NCBI GenBank assembly: GCA_964454685.1
Contig: CAYVTZ010000015.1
Span: 1-63,226, forward strand
DNA from: CAYVTZ01 sp964454685
GTDB taxonomy: Bacteria; Bacillota; Clostridia; Christensenellales; Christensenellaceae
Length of the DNA: 63,226 bases
Direction of reading: 5' to 3'
This document shows positions 24,917-34,500 of the stretch, piece by piece (within the stretch, counting starts at the first letter, position 1; the number at the start of each line of letters is the position of its first letter). The translations under genes and the position numbers were made by a program. The notes beneath the pieces are model-generated. The model made no database searches and was not told where the DNA came from. It worked only from the letters and a program-made list of their open reading frames with translations.

Positions 24917-26044
24917 ATGGTAACGTCATCCATCAATACAATGAAAGTCAAACAAATCAATAAGAATAACGTATACAAATTTATTTACAAAGAAGGCTTC
25001 ACTTCCAAACTGCAAACAGTGTCTCAACTGCAAATGGGTTTGTCCACAGTCAGCCAAAACATCAAAGCGCTGGAAGAAGAGGGCTTAATTCAGCGTAACG
25101 GCACATTGGAGTCCACCGGTGGGCGCAAAGCGGATATGTTTGAGATCGTTCGCACTGCGCGCATTTCAATCGGTATCGGCATTTTGAAAGCCGGTACATT
25201 GATTGTTGCCATTGACTTGTACGGCACAGTGTTATACTCCGCCACACTGGATTTGGTTTTCGAATCGACTACGGATTTTTATAAAAAGCTGGCGTATGAT
25301 CTGGAACAGTTTATAGAAGCAAACGGGATTGATCCAAACATCATATTGGGTGTTTCCGTGGCAACACACGGCATCATTTCATCAGATGGACAGTATGTCA
25401 GCTATGGTGTGCTAATGAACAACAGCGATATGCGATTATCCCATTTTGACGAATATATCCCCTACCCCTGCCATATTGAACATGACTGCAAGGCTGCTGC
25501 CTACTTAGAATTGTGGAACCACGAAGAAATCGACAACGCTATTTTGCTGCTGTTAAACCGCAATTTCGGCGGTTCGCTGATTATCAACAAAGCGGTTCAC
25601 CGGGGCGATCATATGCACGCCGGGGCGATCGAGCACATGTGCATCAACAAAGATGGCCCGCTCTGCTATTGCGGTGATCGCGGTTGTTTGGACACCTATT
25701 GCTCCGCACAGGCGATAGAGGTATTCACAGGGCTGGACGTTCAAACTTTCTTTGAGCAACTGCGCGCCGGGGACCCCAAATGCGTCAGATTTTGGGAAGA
25801 TTATTTAGACAAGTTGGCATTCGCCATCCGGAATCTGAGCATCATCATCGATGGGTATATTATCATCAGTGGGTATTTGGCACCCTATTTTATCAAAAGC
25901 GATGTGGATTATCTGCACAAGGCATCCTCTCCCACGCCCTTTCCCATTGCCAAAAGCCAATTCATTGTAGGCAATTACGGGCTGTATACCTGTGCCGCAG
26001 GCGCCGCGTTATATTATGTAAACCAATTCATCGAGTCTATTTAA
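24917..26044 (+). CDS. ROK-family transcriptional repressor
   Basis: The 375-residue protein has an N-terminal winged helix (KLQTVSQLQMGLSTVSQNIKALEEEGLIQ, then a TGGRKA wing) and a ROK sugar-kinase-like domain. The ROK zinc site is visible as GAIEHM.. then CYCGDRGCLDTYC. The ATP-binding residues of true ROK kinases are weak, as expected for NagC/XylR-type repressors. It is divergent from the sugar operon and next to the nested palindrome, so it very likely represses that operon until the sugar is present. Confidence 0.85.
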   Translation: MVTSSINTMKVKQINKNNVYKFIYKEGFTSKLQTVSQLQMGLSTVSQNIKALEEEGLIQRNGTLESTGGRKADMFEIVRTARISIGIGILKAGTLIVAIDLYGTVLYSATLDLVFESTTDFYKKLAYDLEQFIEANGIDPNIILGVSVATHGIISSDGQYVSYGVLMNNSDMRLSHFDEYIPYPCHIEHDCKAAAYLELWNHEEIDNAILLLLNRNFGGSLIINKAVHRGDHMHAGAIEHMCINKDGPLCYCGDRGCLDTYCSAQAIEVFTGLDVQTFFEQLRAGDPKCVRFWEDYLDKLAFAIRNLSIIIDGYIIISGYLAPYFIKSDVDYLHKASSPTPFPIAKSQFIVGNYGLYTCAAGAALYYVNQFIESI

Positions 26045-26504
26045 CACAAACCTCGCATTGAGCGAACAAGCATAAAACGCATCCATTTGCAATCAAACCC
26101 TGCCCGCGTTCCAGCAGGGCCGGTTGGTGCCGTTTCGCTAAATCCGGACCGCTTCTTCAGAAGCCTACATTGTAATTCAAGCCACATTGCAGCACACACG
26201 TTCAAGCATGCGTCGCGCGTCACTTTCCCTCATCTCTGCGGGCGCTTTCCTTTTTCTGCGCAAATTCATCTTTCCCGTGCCTGCGCGATTGCGTCCGTCC
26301 CTCGTGTTTCGCACAGTCTTTCGCGTTGCGCGCCTTGTTTTTTGCTTCTTATTTCATGTTCTTTGTGCCACCAATATGCCGTTTCATCTTTACAAATTCC
26401 GCCCTGCGGTTTATACTGTATTCGTCGCAAGAATAAGGAAGGATTGGGAAAGTGCATTGGCTTTTGGGTCAGGACGGGATCATCAATTCAATATTCTCTT
26501 TTTG
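26045..26504 (+). promoter_or_regulatory. intergenic region with the promoter of the pilus-like operon
   Basis: TTTACA (26389-26394), 17 bases and TATACT (26412-26417) form a good SigA promoter with a start near 26424. An upstream CCCTGC...GCAGGG dyad (26098-26119) has no U tract. The rest of the region holds no gene I can support. The open frame running through it from 26187 lies before the promoter and reads as arginine- and phenylalanine-rich non-coding sequence. Confidence 0.6.
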
Positions 26505-27410
26505 GTGTTGAAAAAGACGTTTTTATTTGTCTTGATCTCTTTGCTTTGTCTCATCCTGATTGTGGGGTGCGGCGCCGCCAGTGGCAGTTCCGGCACAGCG
26601 CGCGATTCTACACCCAAAGTGTTGGTTCCGGAAGCGCCCGGCAAAGATGCGCGCGGAGATTCCACGGTGTCTGTTGACGTTTCCAACATCAGTGACGGCT
26701 ATTTTGTCGTAAAATACAACGGTTCGAATGCCGACCCGCGCATGCTGTTGACGCCGCAAGGCTCCGATTATATTCAGTATACACTCAGAGGCGGGCAGGA
26801 CGAGGTGTTTGTGCTGCCAAACGGTGATGGAACCTATCAAATACAAATCCTCGAAAATGTGTCGGGCGATCAATTTACGCCCATTTTCGAAACCAGTGTT
26901 GACGTCAAACTGACGGATGCCTATCAGCCGTTTCTGTATCCAAACCAATATGCGTGGTTTACAGCAAATTCAAAAGCCGTCGCAACCGCACAAGAGGTCG
27001 TAAGCGGTGCTGCAAGCGATGTGCAGGCAGTCGAAAAAGTATATAACTATGTCGTAACAAACGTCTCGTACGACTATGACAAAGCAAAAACCATCCAGTC
27101 GCAAACCGGTTATTTGCCTGATGTGGATGCAACGCTGGCTTCCAAAAAAGGAATCTGCTTTGATTATGCCGCATTGGCAACCGCAATGTTGCGTTCTCAG
27201 GGTATTCCCACGCAGCTGGTAATTGGCTACGCGAAGGATGTTCTACATGCGTGGGTCAACGTTTATACACCGGAAACAGGCTGGATCAACAAAGCGATCG
27301 AGTTTAAAGGAAGCGACTGGGTACGGCTGGATCCGACCTTTGCTTCATCATCTGGAGACAACAAATATGTAGGAGATGGAACGACCTATCATCCAACAGG
27401 GTACTATTGA
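26505..27410 (+). CDS. transglutaminase-like lipoprotein
   Basis: The product has a type II signal peptide ending CLILIVGC. A strand-rich domain follows, then a transglutaminase-like domain with the catalytic triad visible as Cys in KKGICFDYAALATAML, His in VLHAWVNVYTPETGW and Asp in WVRLDPTF. Such domains act as cysteine proteases, amidases or crosslinkers at the cell surface. The start is uncertain. GTG 26505 puts the signal peptide at the N-terminus, while TTG 26457 lies after an AAGGAAGG site. The promoter at 26389-26417 rules out starts before about 26424. It is the first gene of the pilus-like operon and might process or crosslink its pilins, which is inference. Confidence 0.75.
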   Translation: MLKKTFLFVLISLLCLILIVGCGAASGSSGTARDSTPKVLVPEAPGKDARGDSTVSVDVSNISDGYFVVKYNGSNADPRMLLTPQGSDYIQYTLRGGQDEVFVLPNGDGTYQIQILENVSGDQFTPIFETSVDVKLTDAYQPFLYPNQYAWFTANSKAVATAQEVVSGAASDVQAVEKVYNYVVTNVSYDYDKAKTIQSQTGYLPDVDATLASKKGICFDYAALATAMLRSQGIPTQLVIGYAKDVLHAWVNVYTPETGWINKAIEFKGSDWVRLDPTFASSSGDNKYVGDGTTYHPTGYY

Positions 27411-27427
27411 TTGGGAGGATACATGGC

Positions 27428-28468
27428 ATGGCAAAAAAGAACACGCTGTCTGACTTAGAAATCTCGGCTTTTTGCGAACAGCTCGGGTTCATGGTCAAGG
27501 CGGGCATATCACTGCAAGAAGGGTTGATGCTGCTGGGCACAGACAGCAAAAGCACGCACGGTAAGGAATTAACCGAGCGGCTTTTGGATTCTGTGGAAAT
27601 GGGCGGTACGCTTGCCTATGCCCTCAAAGAATCCGGCGAGTTCCCGAAGTATATGGTCAACATGGTCGAGATTGGCGAAACGTCCGGTCGGCTGGATCAA
27701 GTGCTGGAATCTCTGCGCATCTACTATGAGCGGAACGAGGCAATTTCACGCAACATTCGCAGCGCTGTCACCTACCCGCTTGTTATGATTGCCATGATGG
27801 TCGCGGTTGTGCTCATCATCATTGTCGAGGTCATGCCTGTGTTTCAGGGAGTATTTCAGCAGCTGGGCAGCGAAGTTCCGCCATTCGTGCAGGGCATTAT
27901 TGATTTTGGCAGCGCGCTCAGTCAATATGCCGCCATCATCATCATTGCCATTGGCGCCATCATTGCGCTGTTCTTTATCGTTCGCGCACTTCGCAAGGAC
28001 AAAGATAACGCTGGCACACTTTCGTCTCGGTTGTTTAAAAAGACGTCGGCTGTCATTGCCTCCGGGCGCTTTGCCTCTGCAATGTCGCTCATGCTGGGTA
28101 GTGGTATGGATGTGGACTCCGCGTTAGATATGACGATGGAAGTTGTGGACAGTAAGCATGTCCGCGATAAAATTCTGGAAATCAAACAGCATACAAACGA
28201 AGGAGAAGGCTTTGCGGAATCCATCGTGCGCACAGGCATGTTCTCCGGCTTGTATGGGAAAATGATCGTCGTCGGCTTTAAAACAGGTTCGCTGGACACC
28301 GTGATGGAGCGCATTGCAGCGCATTACGAGGAAGAAGCAAACCGGAAGATCAGCTCTCTGGTTTCTGCGATCGAGCCAACGCTGGTCGCCGCCATGTCCA
28401 TTGTTGTTGGGATGATACTGCTCTCCGTCATGCTGCCGCTGATGGGCGTCATGTCCTCCATCGGTTGA
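27428..28468 (+). CDS. PilC/GspF-type inner membrane platform protein
   Basis: The 346-residue protein has two T2SSF domains, each with the conserved beginning (FCEQLGFMVKAGISLQEGLMLL and RFASAMSLMLGSGMDVDSALDM). Membrane segments lie after the first domain and at the C-terminus (VAAMSIVVGMILLSVMLPLMGVMS). It anchors the assembly ATPase of type IV pili and type II secretion. The start at 27428 follows GGGAGG. The upstream in-frame ATG overlaps the previous stop. Confidence 0.87.
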   Translation: MAKKNTLSDLEISAFCEQLGFMVKAGISLQEGLMLLGTDSKSTHGKELTERLLDSVEMGGTLAYALKESGEFPKYMVNMVEIGETSGRLDQVLESLRIYYERNEAISRNIRSAVTYPLVMIAMMVAVVLIIIVEVMPVFQGVFQQLGSEVPPFVQGIIDFGSALSQYAAIIIIAIGAIIALFFIVRALRKDKDNAGTLSSRLFKKTSAVIASGRFASAMSLMLGSGMDVDSALDMTMEVVDSKHVRDKILEIKQHTNEGEGFAESIVRTGMFSGLYGKMIVVGFKTGSLDTVMERIAAHYEEEANRKISSLVSAIEPTLVAAMSIVVGMILLSVMLPLMGVMSSIG

Positions 28469-28487
28469 CCCGAAAGGAATTGAACTT

Positions 28488-28826
28488 ATGAAAGGAAAAG
28501 CCTTCGTCAGTGAGAAGAAAACCTCTGCCGCATCCGTGCTGAAACTGGTAGTGCCGATTGCGCTTTTTCTTGTGATTGCGCTGGCGGTGGTGTTTGGAGT
28601 GCGGGAAGTTTCCGCTTCCTCACGCGCAGAGCGGCTCAACGCCATCGAGCAAGCAGTACGGCGCAGCGCAGTGCAGTGCTATGCCATCGAAGGTCGCTAT
28701 CCGCGCAGTCTGGATTATCTGGCACAGCACTATGGATTGTCTGTGGACAAAAATAAATATGTGTATCATTATCAGTATGCGGGTGCCAACATTTTGCCAC
28801 AGATCAAAGTGTTTATCAACGAGTAA
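28488..28826 (+). CDS. pilin-like protein
   Basis: The 112-residue protein has a short basic N-terminus, one hydrophobic helix (about residues 18-42) and an amphipathic helix continuing into a small domain with RRSAVQCYAIEGRYPRSLDYLAQHYGL. The latter resembles the pseudopilin pattern in which residues after the helix read CYALEGxYPxxLxYL. A classic prepilin cleavage site (G-F-T-L-I-E) is not visible. It lies in the pilus operon between pilC and a DUF4860 gene. Confidence 0.65.
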   Translation: MKGKAFVSEKKTSAASVLKLVVPIALFLVIALAVVFGVREVSASSRAERLNAIEQAVRRSAVQCYAIEGRYPRSLDYLAQHYGLSVDKNKYVYHYQYAGANILPQIKVFINE

Positions 28827-28836
28827 AGGAGCGCTC

Positions 28837-29316
28837 ATGGAAGGAAGAAAGCATCACGTCGTAGATATCGTGTTCGTCTTGTCGCTGTTTTGCGCGTTTG
28901 CAGTCATGGCGCTGTTTGTGGTTGTGCTGGGCACCAATGTGTATAAAAGTATTTCGGCGAACATGAACGCCAATTATAATTCCAGAACTTCTGTTTTTTA
29001 TCTGACAGAGAAGGTACGTCAGACAGAAGGGGCGGATTCCATAGAGATTCGTGAGTTTGGCGGCAGTGATGCGCTTGTGCTCTCGCAGGATTTGGACGGC
29101 GAAATCTATGAAACATGGATTTTTGTAAGCGACGGATACTTGAGCGAAGTCCTTCTGCAACAAGGCAAGCAGCCTTCCGCTGGCTTTGCACAGGCTATCA
29201 TGCAAATTAAGCAGCTTTCCTTTGCTCGTATCGGCGATCATCTCTTGCAGATGTCTGTCACCGATGCGGATGGCAAGGAGTACTCGAGCATGGTCAGCCT
29301 ACTGGAAAATCAGTAG
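28837..29316 (+). CDS. DUF4860-type pilin-like membrane protein
   Basis: The 159-residue protein has one N-terminal membrane helix (VVDIVFVLSLFCAFAVMALFVVVLG) and an extracytoplasmic domain with YNSRTSVFYLTEKVRQTE and EIREFGGSDALVLSQDLDGEIYETWIF. This matches my memory of DUF4860 proteins, which occur in Clostridia pilus-like operons. AAAGGAG precedes the ATG, and it starts 10 bases after the previous stop. Role unknown; probably a minor pilin. Confidence 0.68.
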   Translation: MEGRKHHVVDIVFVLSLFCAFAVMALFVVVLGTNVYKSISANMNANYNSRTSVFYLTEKVRQTEGADSIEIREFGGSDALVLSQDLDGEIYETWIFVSDGYLSEVLLQQGKQPSAGFAQAIMQIKQLSFARIGDHLLQMSVTDADGKEYSSMVSLLENQ

Positions 29317-29349
29317 CGCTGGATCATAGTATAAGGAAGTGAAAACCGG

Positions 29350-29778
29350 ATGGATTTGAGATCATCGAAAGCAAAACTATTTCTGATTGAACTGGTTATC
29401 ATCATATTGTTTTTTTCATTCGCTTCCGGCGTGTGTATGAAGATGTTTGCTACTGCAAAGCAAATCAGTATGCGCAGTACCGAACTGACAATGGCTTCGA
29501 TGGCGGCGCAGTCTGCCGCCGAGGCAGTCAAAAGCGGCGGAGAGCAGGGCTTGCAGGACGCGCTGGGTGTACAAGGTTCGGACGGTCTGTACGAAGTCCA
29601 CTACGATAAAGATTGGAATGTGGTGCAGGGCGATGGCAGCTTTCTGATGGCAGTACGACTGAACCATGCGGACAACGATTTATTAAGCGCGGTGATTGAG
29701 GTGCGTTATCAGGACGATGTCTTGTATCAGATCACGGCAAAGCGCTTTGAAGGAGGATTGGCTCATGCGCAACAATGA
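29350..29778 (+). CDS. pilin-like protein
   Basis: The 142-residue protein begins MDLRSSKAKLFLIELVIIILFFSFASGVCM, where FLIELVIIILFF resembles the hydrophobic helix of type IV pilins, with a glutamate near the fifth position after the likely cleavage point. The rest is a small domain with MASMAAQSAAEAVKSGG and ending in strands. It overlaps the next gene by 14 bases. Role inferred from context. Confidence 0.62.
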   Translation: MDLRSSKAKLFLIELVIIILFFSFASGVCMKMFATAKQISMRSTELTMASMAAQSAAEAVKSGGEQGLQDALGVQGSDGLYEVHYDKDWNVVQGDGSFLMAVRLNHADNDLLSAVIEVRYQDDVLYQITAKRFEGGLAHAQQ

Positions 29779-30220
29779 CGGTAATGTGGGCACAGGCACA
29801 GGCGGCATTTCAATCCTCGCAATTTTTGTTGTGCTCTGCCTTACCACACTCGCGGCGCTATCTTTGGTCTCTGCACAGGCGGACTACTCACTTGCAGAGC
29901 GAACCATCAACGCTTCCGCGCAGTATTACAAGGCGGACGCGCGTGCACAGGAGCGCCTTGCCGAAATCGTGACGCAAGCGCAGAAGGATGCAGAGTGGGA
30001 AGCGACATTGCGCAACGGCGGCTATGAGGTGACGCCCTCTTCTGGCGGCGTGGTGGTGCGTTTTGAAGAACCGATCAGTGATATAAAATATTTGTTCATA
30101 GAAATTAAATTAGCACTGGATGCAGGCGGCAGACCGAACGGCGAATGGTCGATCCTTAATTGGCAGTCACGCATCTTCGATGTGCAACAGGAAGCGGAAA
30201 CACTTCCACTGTTCCAATAA
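29765..30220 (+). CDS. pilin-like protein
   Basis: The 151-residue product has an N-terminal membrane helix (GGISILAIFVVLCLTTLAALSLVSAQ) that continues as an amphipathic helix, then a small C-terminal domain with GGYEVTPSSGGVVVRFEEP. The size and layout fit a minor pilin of the PilX/PulK type. The ATG at 29765 follows GGAGGATTGG inside the end of the previous gene. Confidence 0.62.
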   Translation: MRNNDGNVGTGTGGISILAIFVVLCLTTLAALSLVSAQADYSLAERTINASAQYYKADARAQERLAEIVTQAQKDAEWEATLRNGGYEVTPSSGGVVVRFEEPISDIKYLFIEIKLALDAGGRPNGEWSILNWQSRIFDVQQEAETLPLFQ

Positions 30221-30242
30221 CTGGCTTACGGAGGGATGAAAC

Positions 30243-31301
30243 ATGATTGACACGCAGGAGTTGTTGCGGCTTGCAGCCACACAGCATGCTTCGGACTTAT
30301 TTATTGTTGCAGGGCGACCGATCTCTGCAAAAATCAACGGAAATATTGATCGTCTGGATGATATCCAGCTAACACCGGAGGATACGCAGCGCATCATACA
30401 CGAGCTGTATGCCGTGGGCAATCGCCCGCCGGAGCGTCAGGCGCGCGGTGACGACGATTTCAGCTTCTCGCTGCCAGGCATCTCTCGCTATCGTGTCAGT
30501 GTGTTTCGCCAGCGTAGTTCCCTGGCGGCGGTGGTGCGCGTGATCTCGTTCGATCTGCCCGACCCGGCAACGCTTGGGCTGCCGGAAATCGTGCTGGCAC
30601 AGGGCGACAAGACCAAAGGCTTGCTGCTGGTCACAGGGCCGGCAGGCAGCGGTAAATCCACTACACTCGCCTGCATCATCGATCGCATCAACCATACGCG
30701 CAATGCACATGTCATCACGCTGGAGGATCCAATAGAATACCTGCATCGTCATGATAAGAGCATCATCAGCCAGCGCGAGATTGTAACCGACACCAAAAGC
30801 TACGACGTTGCGCTGCGCGCGGCACTGCGCCAGGCGCCGGACGTGATTTTAGTCGGCGAAATGCGTGACAGCGAAACCATCAGCACGGCTATGACTGCGG
30901 CGGAAACCGGACATCTTGTGATTTCCACACTGCATACACTTGGCGCCGCAAACACCATAGACCGTGTTGTAGACGCTTTTCCTCCCAGCCAGCAAGGTCA
31001 AGTTCGTGTGCAGCTTTCTATGGTGCTGCAAGGTGTAATTTCTCAGCAGTTGGTGCCAACCACAGATGGTAAGGTCACGCCTGCCTTTGAAGTCATGCTG
31101 GCAAACACCGCCATTCGCAATATGATTCGTGAATCTAAAACGCACCAGATCGATACCGCCATCTTCTCATCTGCGGGAGAAGGCATGATCAGCATGGACA
31201 CCAGCCTTTTGCAACTGGTGGAGTCAGGGCGTGTTTCAGCGGAGGATGCCATGATGCACAGCATGTCTCCGGATGTGCTGGCAAAAAAGTTAAAGCGCTA
31301 A
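30243..31301 (+). CDS. pilT: PilT-type hexameric ATPase
   Basis: The 352-residue ATPase has Walker A GPAGSGKST at residues 132-140, the Asp box in HVITLEDPIEYLH, Walker B in APDVILVGEMRDSET and the His box in TGHLVISTLHT. The RDSETISTAMTAAETGH region is typical of PilT retraction ATPases. No PilB-type assembly ATPase or prepilin peptidase is in view, so either this single ATPase serves the system or the partners are elsewhere. The gene ends 24 bases before the first assembly gap. Confidence 0.88.
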   Translation: MIDTQELLRLAATQHASDLFIVAGRPISAKINGNIDRLDDIQLTPEDTQRIIHELYAVGNRPPERQARGDDDFSFSLPGISRYRVSVFRQRSSLAAVVRVISFDLPDPATLGLPEIVLAQGDKTKGLLLVTGPAGSGKSTTLACIIDRINHTRNAHVITLEDPIEYLHRHDKSIISQREIVTDTKSYDVALRAALRQAPDVILVGEMRDSETISTAMTAAETGHLVISTLHTLGAANTIDRVVDAFPPSQQGQVRVQLSMVLQGVISQQLVPTTDGKVTPAFEVMLANTAIRNMIRESKTHQIDTAIFSSAGEGMISMDTSLLQLVESGRVSAEDAMMHSMSPDVLAKKLKR

Positions 31302-31325
31302 CGCGCTGCGCTGTTTCTTCCCCGT

Positions 31326-31425
31326 NNNNNNNNNNNNNNNNNNNNNNNNNNNNNNNNNNNNNNNNNNNNNNNNNNNNNNNNNNNNNNNNNNNNNNNNNNN
31401 NNNNNNNNNNNNNNNNNNNNNNNNN
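31326..31425. other. 100-N assembly gap flanked by identical 23-base ends
   Basis: The 23 bases before the gap (31303-31325) and the 23 after it (31426-31448) are identical (GCGCTGCGCTGTTTCTTCC...). This is what a scaffolder leaves when two contigs with overlapping ends are joined by a default gap. The true sequence probably has a single copy and no gap. Confidence 0.85.
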
Positions 31426-31480
31426 GCGCTGCGCTGTTTCTTCCCCGTAAAGAACACGGGCAATGGATCGAACCATAATC

Positions 31481-31546
31481 AAAGAGCTGAGGCAATGCGC
31501 CTCAGCTCTTTCTTCATCTTTTAGGGGCTGCACATGCATGCAGCCC
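31481..31546 (+). terminator. terminator hairpins between the convergent pilus and giant protein genes
   Basis: AAAGAGCTGAGG (31481-31492) pairs with CCTCAGCTCTTT (31500-31511) and is followed by CTTCATCTTTT. A second stem, GGGCTGCA (31525-31532) with TGCAGCCC (31539-31546), is followed by GTTTCTTTG. The first can serve both directions, with a weaker tail on the minus strand. Confidence 0.7.
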
Positions 31547-31583
31547 GTTTCTTTGTTCCTTGGCATTCGTGACGCGCGACTCA

Positions 31584-34500
31584 TTAAATCCTTTGAGCCT
31601 GCGTATTACGATTCTCCTGCCGTTCGTCGTCGTCCTTTTTGCGGCTCTTCTTGGTGAAGAAGGCTACCACGATCTGTGCAATCGCTATAATCGCCATCAG
31701 GATGGTGTATTTGTCCATCATGACCATAGGCAGTCTCATATCTTCCGTCAGGATGAATATTACTACTGCTACGATTGCGACCACAATGCTAATCAAGCGC
31801 GCAATGCCTTTTTTCTTCAGCTTGCCTGCGTCCTCATCCTCGTATCTCTCTGTGCGCATACGACGCATCGCATACAATTCAGATTTCTCGTTCTCCTGCT
31901 CTTTCTTCTTCTTTCCGAAGAAGTATGCAATCACTACCACAAGGGAGATGATGCCTGTCAGGATGGTAAACAAGAGATTCAGCAGAGCCCAAGCAGGACT
32001 ATTTCCGCCTGCTGCCAACGGTACTTCCTGGTTGCCGAGTTGGATGTTCCGGTCAGCGTTTGCCAACGGTGTATCCGGGTTCCCCAGCGTCATCAGATCG
32101 CCAAAGAAGTCACGAATCGTCTGCGGCAGATTCGTCAGTGCCGTCGCCAGTGTCGTTGTTGGCGGCGTTGCCGGCGGTACCGGAGCCGCGGGGGCTACCG
32201 GCGGAATAGCCGGATCTGTTGTCGTCGGTGTGTCCTCGGTTGCCGCTGCCGTAATGGTCAGCGTTCCCGGGACGGTTCTCACATCATAATTCGCGTTCTC
32301 CCGATACGTTGCGTTGATCGGGTAGAGGCCCACCTCTTCGCCCGCTGTACGCGTGAGCGTATACGTGATGTTGTCGTCATTTACAATGCCTTCCACTTTC
32401 GCGGTAAGCGACGGGTCAGCTGCGCCGGCCACTTTTGTCTGGTCCGCCACCAAAATGGTTGCCGGAGCCGGTGTCACTGTAAAGACGCCCGTTCCTGTGC
32501 GAATCTTGTAGTTCGGGTTGTTGCCCAGCTCCACACTCAGTTCGTATTCACCCACTGTCTCGCCCGCTGCGCGAACGATTCTGTAATTCAGTTGGTTGCT
32601 GTTTGCCGTGCCCGTCACCACACTGGTGAAGCGCGGGTCAGCTTGACCGTATACTTTGGTTGCGTTGTCGGGTGTGATGATGACATCCACTTCCTGAGGC
32701 GTGATGGTAAATTCACCATTTCTCACGACTACTTTGTAGTTCGGATTCTCACCCGGCGTTACGTTGATCTGGTATATTCCCACATCTTCGCCCGCCGCAC
32801 GCGACAGCGTATAGTTAATCTTATCCTCATACTTCGCGCCCGTTACAGTTGCCTGAAGTTGCGGGTCATCCGCTCCGTAGATCTTACCGGCATTTTGTGC
32901 CGTCACTGTCACTTCTGCCGGATTGATGGTGAAGTCTGCGGTTTCCAGCTTAATGTTTTTGTAATTCGCATTGTCGCCGACCAGCTCTACCTTGATCTGG
33001 TATGTGCCAACATTTTCACCTTCTGTACGCACCAGTCTGTACTGGATGGTATCCCCTGCAAACGTGCCCTTCACGGCAGCCGTCAGTGTCTGATCTTCGT
33101 CGCCGTAGGTCTTGGAAGCAGCCTGAGGCGTGATCACTACCTCAACTTCCGCCGGGTAGATCGTGAAGTTCCCCGGTACAACCGTCACAGCATAGTTCGG
33201 GTTGTTGCCTTCAATCACGTTGATCGCGTAATCCCTCGCGCTCATGTTACCGGCATCTTCGCGCTCCAGCGAATAGTCGATCTTATCGCCCTGTTTCACG
33301 TTGCCCGTGATGGTTGCCGAGAGCGCCGGAGGATTCGCGTCGCCATAGATCATGGACTTGTCGTCCGCTTTGATCGTGATAGGTGCCGGCGAAATCACGT
33401 ATTTCGACGTGCCCGTTTCCAGCTTGCTGAGGTCATAGTTCGGGTTGTCGCCGAATCTGATGCTCAGTTCATAATCGCCATTCGCGTTTTCACCCGGTGT
33501 ACGAACGATTTCATAAACGAGGTCATCCGGCAAGTTGCCCACGACGGTGATACCGTTGTAGCCGCTCTTGTCTGCCTGTCCATATACTTTACCATCCGCG
33601 TTCGGCGTGATGATTGCTTCAATGCCTGCCGGCGCAATTACGAAGTTGCCCGGTTCCACCGTCACATTATAGTTGCGGGGCGTTTTGTTTTGCACCTCCA
33701 CCTTGATCGGGTATGCCTTAGCGCTTTCGCCCGGATCACGGCTAACCGTGATGGTTCCCAGTACATCCGCTTCCCTGTCAGTCGGCATGAGTCCGCTTAC
33801 AAGGTATGCGCCCGCCGCTGTCCAATCCGGCTCTGCTCCATTATAGAGTTTGCCGGTGTAGGTCGGCGCAACGCTTACGTTCGCTTTCTCGATCTCAAAC
33901 GAGCCCATCTGCCGTGCCTGCGCAAGCTCCATATAGTTATCGCTCATGTTCACGCCATTTGCGTCTCTGAGGTATACACCGTATGCGCCGTCAAACACCA
34001 GATCATAAACTCCGGCATCCTTCTGCGTTACCGCTGCCTTTGCGTCAATCGAGTGACCGGCAATCAGTCCGAACTCACCCGGTAAATATCCCATGGCTGA
34101 AGCCACCTGATCCGTGATGTCCGCAAATTGCGTGGTCTGACCTGTCTGCTCTGTGCCGTCGTACGTCACAGTGGGCGCGTCAGCCGATTTCACTGCCACC
34201 GGACGCTTCGTGATGTTGACCGCCGCCATCAATTCTTGATCCGCAGCAACACCGTTCACGGAAATCTTCGCCGTTACAGTCGTGCTGTCCGCAACATTTG
34301 TAAAGCTCGGCGCTGTGGTCGATGTCTGCGGTTGACCCGCTGCATCCGTATAGCTGTATACCACGTCAAACGCTACGCCTGCGGGGCCCTGTACCTGAAT
34401 GGTAGAAGCTTCGCCATTGTATACTTTCGTGATGCCTTGCATCCGATACTGCTTGCTGTCTACCGCCCAAACTGCATACAACGGTTTCGTCGCGTCATCG

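Noticed and set aside
26187..26504. An N-terminal extension of the transglutaminase lipoprotein from an ATG at 26187.
   Set aside because: It starts before the predicted promoter and would bury the signal peptide behind about 106 residues of Arg/Phe-rich sequence.
32110..32140. An LPXTG-like sorting signal (LPQT) in the giant protein.
   Set aside because: The next residue is Ile, not Gly, and no hydrophobic segment plus charged tail follows directly.
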